This document shows positions 12,486 through 25,000 of a stretch of DNA of 64,000 nucleotides, one piece after another (the stretch's first letter is position 1; the number at the start of each line of letters is the position of its first letter). The stretch comes from Carex sylvatica. Taxonomy: Eukaryota; Streptophyta; Magnoliopsida; Poales; Cyperaceae. The stretch spans positions 467,209-531,208 of the forward strand of contig CAXKVR010000003.1 of assembly GCA_964058845.1 (NCBI GenBank). The letters run 5' to 3'. A program made the translations under genes and the position numbers. The notes under the pieces are model-generated. The model searched no databases, was not told where the DNA came from, and was given only the letters and a program-made list of their open reading frames with translations.

Positions 12486-13850
12486 CTAAAGCATGAAATA
12501 GTTTATTGAATCCAAATCCATCCATAGAATATGATCTACAATTTTTTCATAAAAAAATTATTCAAATTATGCTATCTGACATAAAAAAAAAAGTTGGAAC
12601 ATTGCTTACAAAAATAAAAGAAATTTGAGGAGTTCTGATCTGGAAGGAAGAGGACAATTTCTTTGAAATTTTATTAAAAACAGTGAGCAAAAAACAGTCT
12701 TGATGTGAAGTTTCCTATGACATCGAATCAATGGATTCGTCGCTGACTCATAAATGATTCGAACAATGAGTTTCAATTTCATTCTTATAGCTAGTTCCAA
12801 AATATTTATGAATAGAACCAACTAGCATGTAATAAAATTTCAAAGAAATGCCAAAAAAATTATAAATATTTTGGAACTAGCTATAAGAGTGAAATTGAAA
12901 CTCATAGTTCGAGCAGGCTCAGAGTATTAAAACCAAAAGATAAGAAAATAATTTCAATTTTAAAGTTGATAATCCACAATTTTCTCTTTACTTTTCTTTA
13001 AAAAAATATTTTTCCTACATAGAACTCTCGAAGGAGCTCAGCCACATATAAACAATAAGCTCAAGATAGAAATTGTTTCATTTTTCGGGGAAGATCAATT
13101 GCTCCAAATTTTGGTAAGCTCAAAACAGTAAGCTCAGTCACATATAAACAATAATCAACAATCAGCTGGCCTTACCTGAAATTGCACCAAATTTCGATGA
13201 AGATGGATTGGCTACGAAGGAGAGGCTAGAGGTCTGTGTGCCTCTGCGTTTCCAACTTTATCAACAAATCAGCCATTTAAATCACTCGAGCAAGCACAGA
13301 GTAAAGAAGGTGAAGCCTAGGGCTGGATTGACAAAATTAGATGGATACTTTTTGTAGCAAAAAAACAACGAGAAATAAATGGAAAAAAGAGACCAATTCA
13401 GAGAGGAAGCAAAAAATAAGTACATTGTGATAGCTTAAGAAGATATTTTATGGGACTGGAGAATAGATGATCCAAGAAGGATGTCTATGGAAAGAGCATT
13501 TTGGTGCGAATCTCGTAGTGCTGTCGGATTAGAGTGCCGACCATTAGATTATCACTAAACTTCACCGAAGACAATGGTTTTTCTTCTTTTTCGCATCTAG
13601 AGAATCGTTCCTCATGAGAAAAGAAAAACAATAGAAAAATGAAAAAAAAAGAGGAGGATCCTTAAGGAGGTCAGCTTTTGAGGGTAATATTATCCGAAAA
13701 TCCTATATTTTTGCTTCTAAGGAGGCTCAAAGGAAGCAAAATCCTTAAGGAGAGGAAAAAGCCTACTTAGTTAAGAAAGTCACTAATCTCCACTGAGACA
13801 TACTTGTTCGCTGGATTTAAGAGCATAAAGAGCTCTAATGATGCTTAAGT
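12486..13850. other. Non-coding right half of the PIF element and flank
   Basis: No intact gene is visible. The region holds the inverted repeat listed at 12761-12910, A-rich DNA, and near 13800-13870 a phrase (TTAAGAGCATAAAGAGCTC, GCTACCGAATAG) resembling in inverted form the 10.3-kb flank of the transposase. It is probably the 5' untranslated end of the PIF element plus flanking DNA, but the element border is not resolved. Confidence 0.4.
12761..12910. repeat. Inverted repeat with ~48-bp arms
   Basis: The left arm 12761-12808 (GAAC..ATGAGTTTCAATTTCA..AGCTAGTTCCAAAATATTTAT) is matched by its reverse complement at 12862-12910, with a loop of about 50 bp. The arms differ at only a few positions. 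It may be a small foldback element nested beside the PIF transposase. Confidence 0.7.
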
Positions 13851-14332
13851 CGTGCTACCGAATAGATACAATAGATTAAGAATGTAAAATGTTCGAGTAA
13901 AAATGTATTTTACTATAAGAATAAACAAAAAGACTAATTATCCTCAATTTCTTTTTTTGACATACAACCAATGATATAACCTCTTATATAGAAACCTGAG
14001 TATAGAAACCGAAAAAATTGAGTTCGAATATTGCATAATAATCACAAATTCTTTAAAAAAAAAAACATTGAGAAATTTAAAATATGGAGTTGAAAATTTG
14101 ATGATAATTTTTGTTTTAATTCAAAACAACCTAGTTCAAAGATTGAGAAATACTTCTAGAACTAAATGGTACATAATTCATTAATTCCAAAATGTAAGAT
14201 TAATTCAACAAGTGCGACATAAGTTTAATTTCAAAATATAAAAGATACAAACTGGATTTCAATATTGTCAAAATGTAAAAGATACAAACTAAATTTGAAT
14301 ATTGCTAAAATGGTACAAACCAACTTCTAATA

Positions 14333-14590
14333 AATTAGTTTCCACGCCTTTGACGATTTTTGTTGCGGTTTTGCATATTCTTCCAAAAACATTTCTAATA
14401 TTTATTCGAAGCAAATCTCCAATTTGTGTTTCATTGAGAGTCTTGTGATTACTCCAGATTGCTCAACATCTTCATCATCTTCTCCCTCATCTATGGCCTC
14501 TTGTTCCACATCCAAATAAATATCACTTTCGGTTTCAATCTCATTTTGATGCTTGATAAAGTTATGCAAAATGCAACATGCTAAAACGAC
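14333..14590 (-). pseudogene. 3' end of a second PIF/Harbinger transposase copy
   Basis: The minus strand reads LACCILHNFIKHQNEIETE followed by an acidic stretch (EGEDDEDVEQ) and the basic tail, matching the tail of the copy at 11205-11500 almost word for word. Everything upstream of the LACCILHNF motif is missing, because the sequence switches abruptly at about 14590 into the LTR described next. This is a second, truncated member of the same family, separated from the first by ~1.9 kb. It has fewer stops in the tail than the first copy. Confidence 0.75.
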
Positions 14591-14592
14591 GT

Positions 14593-15608
14593 CGGCGCGC
14601 CTTTCCTATTATCCAATGAAGAAATGATACAACTCGTGACATGTGAGTCCAAACAAAGGTGAAAAGTCACAGCCTAACTCGTGTACAAAGTTGAGCCTAG
14701 CTCGAGTTGGAGAGTCCTACGTAGAGGATCGTCACATAACTATATTTATATGTGAGCGGAAATGCTCGAGCCGGTGAGCCCTTAATGCCCTACAAGAGAG
14801 AAGTCAGTCGGTTGTAGAAAGGGAGCAGTAAGTAGATCTCCACACTATCGAACAACAAACCAACACTCTAACTTAATCTAGAAGTAGATTAGTCAAGTGG
14901 ATTTGAGATTATCAAAGAACTATTAAAGTTTTAGCTCTAAAAAACACAGAATCAGTGCTTTTTGAAATTTAGAGGTGGCTTTCTTAAAACTAGAGTTAGA
15001 GTCTTTACTCTATTTATAGAGAGAGCTCTAGATCTAGATATTTGAACTGATCCATTTAGTATAGTTATCTTCTGTTCAAACAGATAGTTCAAATCTGATT
15101 GCAGTTTAGGGTTTTTTGCCTTTTTACACTTTACACTAACCATTCAGTACATTTGTATATGTATTGAACGAATAGTGTATTTATCCCAATTCTATGTAAA
15201 TTTGATTAGCATACAATACGGATGGTGTCCGTTCAAAATGAAACAACAATTAGAAGTCCCTTAACAATACGGGGCTTTTCCGTTCGAACGGTTGTTAAAC
15301 ATAATAAATCTTTCGTACTGTAACGCTTCATTATTTGTTCGGTATCATTCAATACATTATGTACTGAATGGATAGTTCCTGAAATCAATAATCTCAAATA
15401 TATTTTACTTTTTCTATTTGATATTATAATTTATAATCTTAATCTTCGTAAAGTCTTGTTGATTCCATTAGTTCTTCAAACTTTAATCTTGTAATTATAA
15501 TGTTATTGAACATGCAAACTCACTCATACAATGAAATCATTAAATACAATCATTGTATGTTTTGCAAATTAGTCAAACAAAATAATTAGAAGATTGCATA
15601 GAACAACA
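14593..15608 (-). mobile_element. Copia-like retrotransposon 3' LTR, copy 1
   Basis: This ~1-kb block is shared with 29152-30208: CCTTTCCTATTA.CCAAT, GGAGAGTCCTACGTAGAGGATC, GAAGATTGCAT and other phrases recur in the same order. On the minus strand a purine tract AAAGGGGGAG (15620-15611) is followed two bases later by TGTTG, the classic polypurine tract plus 3' LTR start, as in many plant Ty1/Copia elements. The LTR would end near 14593, where TG has decayed to CG. It abuts the broken PIF copy. The superfamily is judged from the tract and LTR start only; no reverse transcriptase is visible. Confidence 0.65.
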
Positions 15609-17000
15609 ATCTCCCCCTTTTGATGATTTGCAAAACATATAAAGTAAGTACGTGCATAAAATGATTTGTTCCCAATTTAGTTTGCCCACAATATTATTTT
15701 TGCATCTCTTGCTATTTTTCTCCCTTTTGGGAATCGACAAAAGAGTGCAAAACAAACAATTACGAAGTGCCCCCCCCTCAATTTATGCACTCTCCCTCAA
15801 TATAGTAAAAATTTTCAATTTAAGTACATATTACTCTAAAATAATTGAGAGTTGTAATTTGATCTTTACATCTAACTAAGGTAGGATCCAATAAGAATAA
15901 GATCTAATATGTAAGTTAACGGTTCAATAGATATAAGAAATGTCAATTGGGTATGCATGTAATTTTACAATAAAATTCTGACAAAAATAATGTGTAAGAC
16001 AAATTGTACATGCATGTAAATTTTATACAAATAAATTCCCAAACTTAAGAGTTTTATAATTAAAAGGTAATGACAATTCTAGCAATTTCAAAGCTAATGA
16101 CAATGCAAGAGAAATTTGATTGTATGTGAGTTTGATGCAATAATAACAATTTTAAAGTTAATGGCAATTCAAGAGATTCGATAATCTTGGTCTAAATAAT
16201 TCTAGCAATTCAAGCAATTTTCAAGCAAATAGAACATTAAAATCATGTCATATAGCTATGTATGCATGTTGATTGATCTCACAATTATACATCACCTAAC
16301 AATTCAAATTGATCAATCAATCACAACATGCAATCTAACATCCAATCAATTTGATTTTATCAATATGCACACACATGGCATATTATTTTGCAATTCAAAT
16401 TCTATCACAAATCATCAATTCAAGCATGGCATAATTCTAGAAATCAAAGTACTAATATAACATGCAAATCAAACATGCTACACAATTCATATGCCCTAGC
16501 ATACTACCATAAGCAAATCAAGTAATCAAGCATAGATAACACCTTTTAGCTTTCTCATTATACAACCTAGAGTTTTCGTAGGCATCAATTCTTAGTTCTC
16601 CAACCATTTTGAAGTCATAGTTGTTGGAAAATGGTCTAGGCTAGCAGGTACATTTTAAAAATTTCTCTAGCAATCTAGACCAGATCTTACCATAAACATG
16701 CAATCAATCACACATAGTTAATGGATCATGCTACACATGATCTAGCAAAGTGTTATGAGTCATACCTCTCAAATCTAGTGGAGTGTGAAATGGTTGCCTG
16801 TGCCTTTGTGTCAAATAGGAAACCTAAGATTTCATACACCAAGGTGTTGTCGAGAACAAGAGGAGGTCAATGCTAGTTGCTCGGATCCTCGTGCCCTTGC
16901 GAATTTGTAAACTAGCTCACTATTTTAAAGCACTTTGAATAGATCTCGCATAGTACATCAACACAATCTTGTACGCTTCTCGATAATCTAAATCTCAACT
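15609..17000 (-). mobile_element. Internal 3' part of retroelement copy 1, non-coding
   Basis: To about 15985 this matches 30209-30560 in the second copy (AATCGACAAAAG.GTG, ACTCCCCCTCAATATA-like text, GGGTATGCATGTAA). These GA-rich antisense phrases lie just inside the 3' LTR. From 15985 to ~17000 no match to the second copy is seen, and the text is AT-rich with repeated CAATTC/CAAGCA wording. No gag or pol domain is recognised. Confidence 0.45.
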
Positions 17001-18309
17001 CGAATTGAGGAGATAATGAGAGATCTAGATCTAGATCGATCTCAAAAGAGAAAGAGAGAAAGAGATCTTGAACCTCTACACAAGGAGAGGCGAGAATAGA
17101 GGCGGCGGCAGTAGGTGTGCCCAACCGGCAGTGGAGGAAGGCGGTGGACTAAGGAGCATGGCCCACGATCAACGTGGGGCTCGGCTGGGTGCGAGTCGAG
17201 TGGAGATTCGGCGACAGCTCGGAGATGCACACGCACGGTAGGGCGGACGGAGGCTTGGCTCAGCTCCAAGGCTGATTTGGCTATCGGGTGGAGGAGAGGC
17301 GGTGGGCTAGCGGTCCTAGTGGCGGCACAACAATGAGGAGGGAAGGGGCGGCAGCCTCGGCTTGGGGCGCGCCCTTGCTCGCTTGCTACTTGATATTAAT
17401 TTGATCAATAAAAGAGAAAGAGGAATAAGAGAGGAACTTTCTAGAAAATGGATCTTGTCAAATGAATTGTGTTGATTTAAAATGGAGAGATACCCTTCTT
17501 AAATAGACTTCGTGAATTACCTAAATGCCCTCATAAATATCTAACTCCAAGTTAAAACAAAAGGGCTCATTTAGTAATTACATCTTTTAGTGGTCTATTT
17601 AAGAATGTATCCAAATATTGCTTAAACTCCAAGCAACCTCTCTTCCTCATATTGACCAGTCAACCAAATGCCACCTCATCTTGGTCAAAACGTGCTTGAC
17701 TAGATTTGATGCGAGTTTGACTTGGTCAACATTCTTACCTCTTCACTTAAATGATCATATCCTTTGAACCGTAAGTCCAAATTGCACATGCCACATATCC
17801 ATGCGCTCATATGATAATCCTCTATCTCATGATATCATCACATCAACCAAAATAGTAGGATTAAATCATCTCACGTAATTAAAACATAATTTATACAATT
17901 GGTATGTCCTCATATCTCTCATAGTGTTGAACAGTATAATAACTCGTATTATGTAATTTGTTGTGCTTGTTATTTTCAGCATATCTGCACGGTGTCATAA
18001 ACTGGTATGACATGTCGACCAAGGAACCTTGTAGGTGTGAACGGCTTGGATCTGTATTATGTTGGCAATTTAGAACAACCAGTTTTCAATTGATCAAGGT
18101 TAGTGTCTAGCAACACGCCTTGACTATCCAATTATACAGACGATATGTATCTAGACAGTATTGTAGATCCAATATTGACAATGCATAATACTGCCTGTGT
18201 TGTTTCTAATATCTCATGATTATCCAATGATGAACGCGAAACATTATTGTTCACACAAAAGCGTATGGTACAAAGTTTCAGTACAGCAAGCTGTACCTTT
18301 TAACCTTTA
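17001..18309. other. Gene-free stretch with a GC-rich island
   Basis: About 17095-17375 is unusually GC-rich for the window (GGCGGCGG, GTGCGAGTCGAGTGGAG). The short ORFs it opens on both strands do not resemble known proteins. A GATCTAGATCTAGATCGATC simple repeat sits just left of it (17022-17041). The remainder to 18309 is ordinary AT-rich DNA. A retroelement leader is possible but unsupported. Confidence 0.35.
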
Positions 18310-18572
18310 ATACACCTTCGGTTCAGACTGCAAGTGCACAGTCCTATCGAGTAGTATATCGTCGGGTATCGATCACAGGGACGGTTCAAATCTAAACCGG
18401 ATTCTACTTAGATCAATTAAAGACTAGAAGTGAGAAGTGGTTGGTTTTTGGTATTTAATTCCTAATCAGTTCAATAACAGTAATTAAATGAAAGACAGTA
18501 AATAAACTTGGTTTAAATCAATAATAGCGTTTCCAGGGTTTCAGACTTATCTCAGTTCTGCCTCTCAGTCCC

Positions 18573-18690
18573 TGACACGGACCGTGTAATTTCTTACACG
18601 GGTCATATCAGCTTACACGGACCGTGTAGTTTCCTACACGGGTCGTATCAGCTTACACGGACCGTGTACTGTCGTACACGGGTCGTGTGG
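18573..18690. repeat. Three tandem 40-bp units, each a perfect hairpin
   Basis: Units starting near 18573, 18613 and 18653 each contain ACACGGACCGTGT followed by a hairpin: CCGTGTAA-TTTC-TTACACGG, CCGTGTAG-TTTC-CTACACGG and CCGTGTAC-TGTC-GTACACGG. The eighth base pair changes in a compensated way in all three units (A-T, G-C, C-G). Units end in TCATATCAGCT or TCGTATCAGCT, and the third diverges to TCGTGTGG. Confidence 0.85.
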
Positions 18691-19466
18691 ACTTCGAGTT
18701 AATGCACCAGTCACTGTTTCTTTACGTGGGTCCTTTGTGTAGGGTTCAACTGACCAGACCTAATGTTTCTAAACCTCAACTGTCGTATGTTGGTTTATCG
18801 ACTTGGTATGGAATCTGCAATATCTGTCCTCTTTGGATTCTAAACCTCAATTGTCGTATATTGGTTCGAGTTACCAAGTTACTTGTTTGGAATACTAAAG
18901 GTAACCTCTTATCCGTCGATAAGAGGAAATGTTCACCTTCCGGCTACTAGTTGGTTTTCCCTGTCGGATCACTAATCCTACCTCATGTACTTAGTCTGGT
19001 TACAAGATCAAATTGGACACAGTACCTTATAGATGTGGCCTCATCTAGTGGTCAAACCAAATAATAATCAAGCAATTCAAACTAAGCAATTAAAATCAAT
19101 CACAATCAAGTAAACACAAATTTCAACGTAAAAATTCAATAACTAGATGCAAAACAAAACATTCGATTACATCTTAACCCTAGAAACAAATAAAACTACT
19201 CAAACATAGTACAAAAACAGATAACAAAGATAAAAGAATAAGAATTCATGCTAAAACCGAAGTACAAAGGAGATCCACAATAAAAACTCGCGTCTTTTGC
19301 TTCTCAACTTCGTCTCCAAGCAATAGCCGTCAATCTCTAACCCTAGAATTGTCTCTTTGCTCCAGAATTCCCTTTCTGGTGCCAGAAATCCCGTCTTTAT
19401 AGCCTAGGCCGACTTTCCTTCCTTCAGATTTCTTTCCAGAACTCTAGATCTCTTTCCGGATTTGTC

Positions 19467-19600
19467 TGATACGACCCGTGTAACATTCTGTACGGGTCGT
19501 GTGCCTGTGTCTCTTCTGAGGTCGAGTCAGCAGTCGTGTCTGTGGTCGAGTCGAGATTGGTACGACCCGCACAAGATTGTACACGGGTCGTGTCAATACT
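19467..19600. repeat. Inverted copies of the hairpin repeat
   Basis: Two units, GATACGACCCGTGTAACATT..ACGGGTCGTGT at ~19469-19502 and TACGACCCGC..TACACGGGTCGTG at ~19560-19596, correspond in reverse complement to the units at 18573-18690. The first forms a 9-bp perfect stem (ACGACCCGT/ACGGGTCGT). They are ~60 bp apart and face the upstream cluster. Confidence 0.75.
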
Positions 19601-19640
19601 TCTCAAATTCCAAATTCTCCTCGATTTCATCTCATTCCTG

Positions 19641-20469
19641 CAAAATAAAAACAAACTTGCAGCGATACCACATTCTATGGATATTTTAATGAAATACAAC
19701 TGATTAAATGATTATAGACACAGGTTTTGGTACAAAATATAGGTCGGAAAGTAGATATGTTTGTGGGATATCAATTATATTTGTCATTCCTGCTGTATCA
19801 TCGATTATGTTTCTTGACTCGTGAGTACCATATTATAATACATGATTGCAGCCAATCAATCATGTTGTGCACATATAATATAATCTCTATCAAGGGATTC
19901 GAAGATATCATAGCTTACTCAGCATACACCAGGATACAAATAAGGGATATTAGTCCTGTTGACATATGCATATTACCTAACGTAAGTAGTGTACATAGAG
20001 AAGATGTCTTTATGGCTCATTTTTACAGAGAGCGTTATACACCAACCACTAATGCACATTCCCTAAGCAGGCATACCATAGTCTCAGACATAAGACAACA
20101 ACACCGTGAACCATCAATGACAAAACACACAATCCATAGTGATGTTTATGTGTGGTCAAATATGATGACATGCATTTGTGACATTGAACCGGCAACTAGT
20201 CCGAATTGATTTGTGTTAGCTTAGATCACAGCATTCAATTGTCACACTAGCTTCACATGTAATCAGTGTTCCTTGCTGATTACCTTGGCTAGGGATACTT
20301 TAAAGTTCATTACTTTTATCATTTGGTTGCCACACAACCTAAGCATTTAGATAAACCATAAGCAATGCAACTTTAGACAACAAATTGACTATCGTCAATC
20401 AAACACATGAACAAGAAATACAAATAATAGTTTATTCTAGGACACTTGACTCTATCAAGAGTTGATATT
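19641..20469. other. No supported gene
   Basis: The region contains one 160-codon open frame (19727-20209) with no recognisable domain and no family resemblance. It lies in transposon-rich DNA, and I do not call it a gene. The rest is AT-rich without visible structure. Confidence 0.4.
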
Positions 20470-20785
20470 TTTTACTCATCTTATATGATAACTTGCATAC
20501 ATTTTTTTGAAACATGAATATTTCCCATTACAAACCCTCTCTCTATTTGTTTTTTCTCTAGCGCCATTACACTCATTCTTTCTATCTTTCCCAGCCCGTC
20601 ACTTTTTTTATATTGCCTCTATTCTATACACTCTTTCTTTATACACTTCGTCACTTTATATACTCATTCTTTCGGGGTAATGGCGCTGGAGAAAAAGCAA
20701 AGAGAGAGAGAGAGAGGAGTTGGGATGAGAAATATTTCAAGTTCCAAAAAAATGTACTTGAGTTATCATATAAGATGAGTTGGAG
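20470..20785. mobile_element. Foldback MITE, ~316 bp
   Basis: The left arm from ~20473 (ACTCATCTTATATGATAACT, then TTTTTTTGAAA, CTCTCTCT, GCGCCATTAC at ~20570) is repeated as its reverse complement on the right (GTAATGGCGC at ~20678, GAGAGAGAG, TTCCAAAAAAATG, AGTTATCATATAAGATGAGT ending at 20780). Arms of about 100 bp flank a ~105-bp pyrimidine-rich centre. Just outside the right end a GATGAGTTGGAG unit is repeated three times to ~20820. No ORF; class not assigned. Confidence 0.72.
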
Positions 20786-22084
20786 ATGAGTTGGAGTCCA
20801 CGTGAGATGAGTTGGAGTCTATGTCAGATTCCATTAATTTTTTGGATGAAAAAGATGACGGAGTGATCTAACTGAAACATATACAAAGTTTAATGGCTAG
20901 TGAGAAATAAATAAAAGTTGAGTGACCTCCCACGAAATTTACCTTAATATAATAATTTTCAAATTTTCACTACTCCCCTTTTCAGACCTGGGATCAACTA
21001 TGTATTTAAATACATAGACAAAGTTATGTTAGTATATCTGCAAAATAATAAGAGTCTGACTAGCGTACTATTGATAGTATAAAATATATAAAATAGTTTA
21101 AATATGTTAAATATATTAAATATGTATCAAACAATGAATTTAAACCGTTAAAACCAATCTACTTCTCAAGTAAAACGTTTACACACAATATTTATATATT
21201 TTTAATTCATTTAATATAAAGTCAATTGGTAAAAAAAATGATGAAAAATATTTTTTTTTTCACCGCTTAAAATGCAACACTTGTGAAGTAGATCGGTTTT
21301 AACTTTTTGAACTTGTCGTTCGAAACCTATATGATAGGTTTTTGAAAAAATAACATGACATGTCGCTATACTATCGATGACACTCCAGCTAAACTCAAAT
21401 AATAATGTTGAAAAATAAATATTTTAATTGAAATTGAAATGTATCTATATTTATGTGTTGTGTGATATTAAAATAGATCTATATATCTTTTATCTAATTT
21501 ATTGGAATTAAAATGAATGAATTTAAATTGTTAAAATCAATTTACTTCACGAGTGATACTGATGTACTTCACAAATAATATATATATACATATCAAATTT
21601 CAAATATTATTGAATTAATTTACTATAGAACTTGACAAAAAAATTAGATTTATTAGTTAATTTTAATACGTTAATTTTTTATTGGTTTTTTTGACTAATT
21701 TACTTCACACTAAATTAATTTAATTTTTTTTAAGTTGACATATAAACAAGTGAAGTACATCATACATTCAACAATTTGAAATTTATCGTTCGAAATTAAT
21801 ACTATAAATTTGAAATTAAGTTTATCATGAAAACTTGATGAGTTTAAAAACACCTTGGTTCTGCTCGAAAATCTCACTCTTCTAATCTTCTTTAGTTGAC
21901 TGTCATCCCCAGTGGGATCCGGTAGAGTGAACTCCTAACATCAACTTTGGTCTGTGAGCGTCAGATCAGGATCCAACGCTCAGAATATCATCTATACAGA
22001 ACCCGTTTCGATCCAAATTTCAGAAATTCGCAGAAATTAAAAAACGTATAGACAAAAGCGAGGGGTCAGCTGCAGGGTTTTTCT
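20786..22084. repeat. AT-rich upstream region of the bromodomain gene with two inverted-repeat fragments
   Basis: AAACCGTTAAAACC.ATCTACTTCTCAAGT at ~21142-21171 is mirrored by ACTTGTGAAGTAGATCGGTTTTAAC at ~21270-21296. A related pair lies at ~21513-21568 and ~21748-21800 (GATGTACTTCAC / GTGAAGTACATC). They look like two decayed members of one MITE family. From ~21890 the base composition rises and the text becomes promoter/leader-like for the gene at 22085, but no clear TATA box is fixed. Confidence 0.45.
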
Positions 22085-25000
22085 ATGGCGGAGTCGTCGA
22101 CAGCCGCGGCGGAGACGATGCTACATCAACCTGACGTGGAGGAGACGGATGCGGAGGCGGAGCGGATAAATGCTCAGGTTGACGACCTCTTCATCAAAGC
22201 CGACGAGGTAATTGCCAAACCTTTGACTTTCATCCTCTAAATTTAGAAGAGAAATTTGTGGAACTTCCCGGAGTTATAGATTTCTTAGCTCCCATTCTAG
22301 TTCTTTTAGCCCAGATTAGCACTTCTACTTTCTATTTCTTTTTTGTTTTATTTTTGTTCTTTAGGAGAAACTACTGCTAGATCATTACGTGCTAGTAGAA
22401 TTGGGTAATAGAGGCTTTGTTACGCACTGGGGGATTAATTAACGGTTGTTTGAGTTAGGTTGAGGGTATGAGAGTTCCATTTTAATTTTGGTTCCTCAAT
22501 TGGGGATTAATTAACGATCATTTGAATTGTTTGTTTGTGCAGGAAATTTTATGTGTACATACATGGATTAAACGTATAATTCCACATATTGAGCTAGTTC
22601 ATTTGATCTTGTTAATTTTATTTTTGTAAAACGCACTGAAACAAGCACCTTTTATGGTTTTTATGTGAAGTTGGAGAAGAAGGTGATTGAGGTGGTGAAT
22701 TTCTACGAGAAGAAACAAAGCGGGATTTATACAAAGGCAATAGTGGTTCCAAACAAGGACAAGGCCAGCAACAGTACTAACGGTGTGAATAACAGTGCAA
22801 GCACCAGCAATAATAAGCAACCGGCTGAAGGCACCCCCAAGGATGCTGCTTGTTCTAAAAGAACGCAAGACTTAATGCGCCAATTTGGCACTATACTTCG
22901 CCAGGTCTTTTCTATCATTACATTTTAAGAAATATTTCATTATGTTTGTGCTCATTTTAATACTTTAGCATGTCACGACTGTTCAATAATTTGGACTGAG
23001 GGCTTTGGTTTGTCAAGAGTTTTATTTTTCCGAGGAAAGTAGCTTCACGTACTTTGAAGTTTATTAAATAATAAAAAGATAAAAGAGTTGCAAGGAGTTG
23101 GATTATCAAGGGTTAGCTGCTTTGATTCTCTCATTGTTACCTGAACTAACCTCCAATGGCAAGATGAATATATGTGAAACCTGTCTTCTGGTAATCAAGA
23201 ATACTTGCTATTTTGTTGGACTATGGCTAGAAAGATAACAGTTACAAAAAAATTTAGGATCTATTATATTGCCAAAAACTATGCACAAAAGTTACTCAAT
23301 GACCTTGTAAACCAATTATGGTGAAGCTATTACTGGTTAACAAAATTAAAATATCAGTGCATATTTTTACAAATTTGAACTTAAGCAGAGAGAGACATTT
23401 ATTGTTGTCCTAAATTTGGAGAATTGTTAATTTTGAATAGTGAAAACAGCACTTTGAGGAGTAATGGAGATTCTCTTAATAAAATGGAAATAATTCTTTC
23501 TTGATTTGTATTCCATATATAGCTAACAGCTTGGTGCATATTTCTAAATAAAGTATGTGCTATTAATATGGTGTTTATGCTAAATCTCATGGAAAATTGA
23601 AGCACTGTAAAATGGGCGTACTATTGATTGAAAAGAAATGAGAAGGTCACACAATCACAAAGAGACATCAGGCATCATTTGCTGGTTATGGTGCTTTTTT
23701 ATTCCAGTTTACATACAAAGAAGGTTATTATTTTGTAATTTGTACACTTTGTCGATAAAACGGCTTTATATGTTTTGCTCTGTCTGCAGATAACCACTCA
23801 TAAATGGGCGTGGCCATTTATGAAGCCAGTGGATGTTGAGGGTCTTGGCCTTCATGACTATCACGAAGTAAATTGATCCTTACCATTTTGCAAAATTTGT
23901 TTTAGCCAAGGATTTTAGTGCCGTCCCTAACTTCCTCCATGTTTATATATCAGATAATAAAGAAGCCAATGGACATAGGCACTATTCAGAACAGGATGGA
24001 AGGGAAAGATGAAATGAACAGGTACAAGAATGTGAGAGAGATATATGCTGATGTGAGGTTAGTATTTAAGAATGCAATGCTATACAATGATGATACCAAT
24101 GATGTGCATGTGATGGCGAGAACTTTGCTTGAAAAGTTTGAGGAGAAGTGGCTCCAATTACTTCCAAAGGTTATTGAGGAGGTATGAATTATATGTTTAA
24201 ATACAATAAGAAAAATAAATAGAAAAATAAGAATTGAGTTAAAAGATGAGCAGTCTATGCACATGATGGATAAATTGGGTTAATATTGCGAACAGGAAAC
24301 ACGGCAAAAGGAGGAGGAGGCTCAGGCATCAGCAAATGTGGTGATGGCTCAAGAGGCATCTATTTCTAGACTAGCAAGAGAAACGGATAATGAGGTAATG
24401 ATTTGTGTTTGTGTTAGTTGTCTTCCTTTTCAAGGTATAATTTTAGATATATCATGTCTAACCCTGGAGAAAGAAACAAGTCATATGTCTCTATTAAATC
24501 AGGTAAATATCATACGTTTGTCCCTCTTTTGAATTCTGTTCATGTGAAGATAAATAATCAACACTGTGGAAGGGTAATTGGGTAAAAATTCTGGGCAAGT
24601 GGGTAAGAGAGCAGATTAGAGCAGTTTTGCATGATGTTTTCTGGTGCCCTTTATCTAAAATCTAAACTCTCTAAAGCCCTTTCTCATGGTATCTATTGCG
24701 TAGTTTGTAGTTCTCCTTTTTAGTTCCCATGAAATTTTGACACATTGCAGGTTTTAAATGAAGGTGCCTTTCTTCAATGTAACAAAGTAACTGCTATAAA
24801 AGCCTGTATTCTTCTTTAATTTATATATTTGTTTTGTTTCTTTTTCTGAATTTTTAGCTCTCTGAGTTGAGTTCGCGATTGCAAGAGCTTCGCCGATTGG
24901 CTATTGAAAGTTGCAGGTGTTCCATTCATTCTGTTTTGATTTGTTTTCCTCCTTTTGTTTAATTTCATGGAGTTTAGTTTAGCTAAATAGAATTATGGTG

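Larger units (their letters stand above)
18310..19640. mobile_element. LTR-retroelement-like non-coding segment
   Basis: The phrase GACTGCAAGTGCACAGTCCT..AGTAGTATATCG..GGTATCGATCACAGGGA (18330-18382) belongs to a wording that I recall from many plant LTR retroelements. It is followed by a long A-rich stretch and, near 19400, TCTTTATAGCCTAGG, which could be a TATA/start region. Hairpin repeats lie near both ends (18573-18690 and 19467-19600). No protein domain is visible. The assignment rests on recognition of repeat phrasing, not on paired LTRs. Confidence 0.4.

Noticed and set aside
17042..17336. Overlapping ORFs on both strands in the GC-rich island
   Set aside because: High GC lowers stop frequency on all frames. 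No domain is recognised and no splice-compatible neighbours are seen.
19727..20209. 160-codon plus-strand ORF
   Set aside because: It has no recognisable domain and lies between retroelement-like and MITE sequence. The length is possible by chance in 64 kb.
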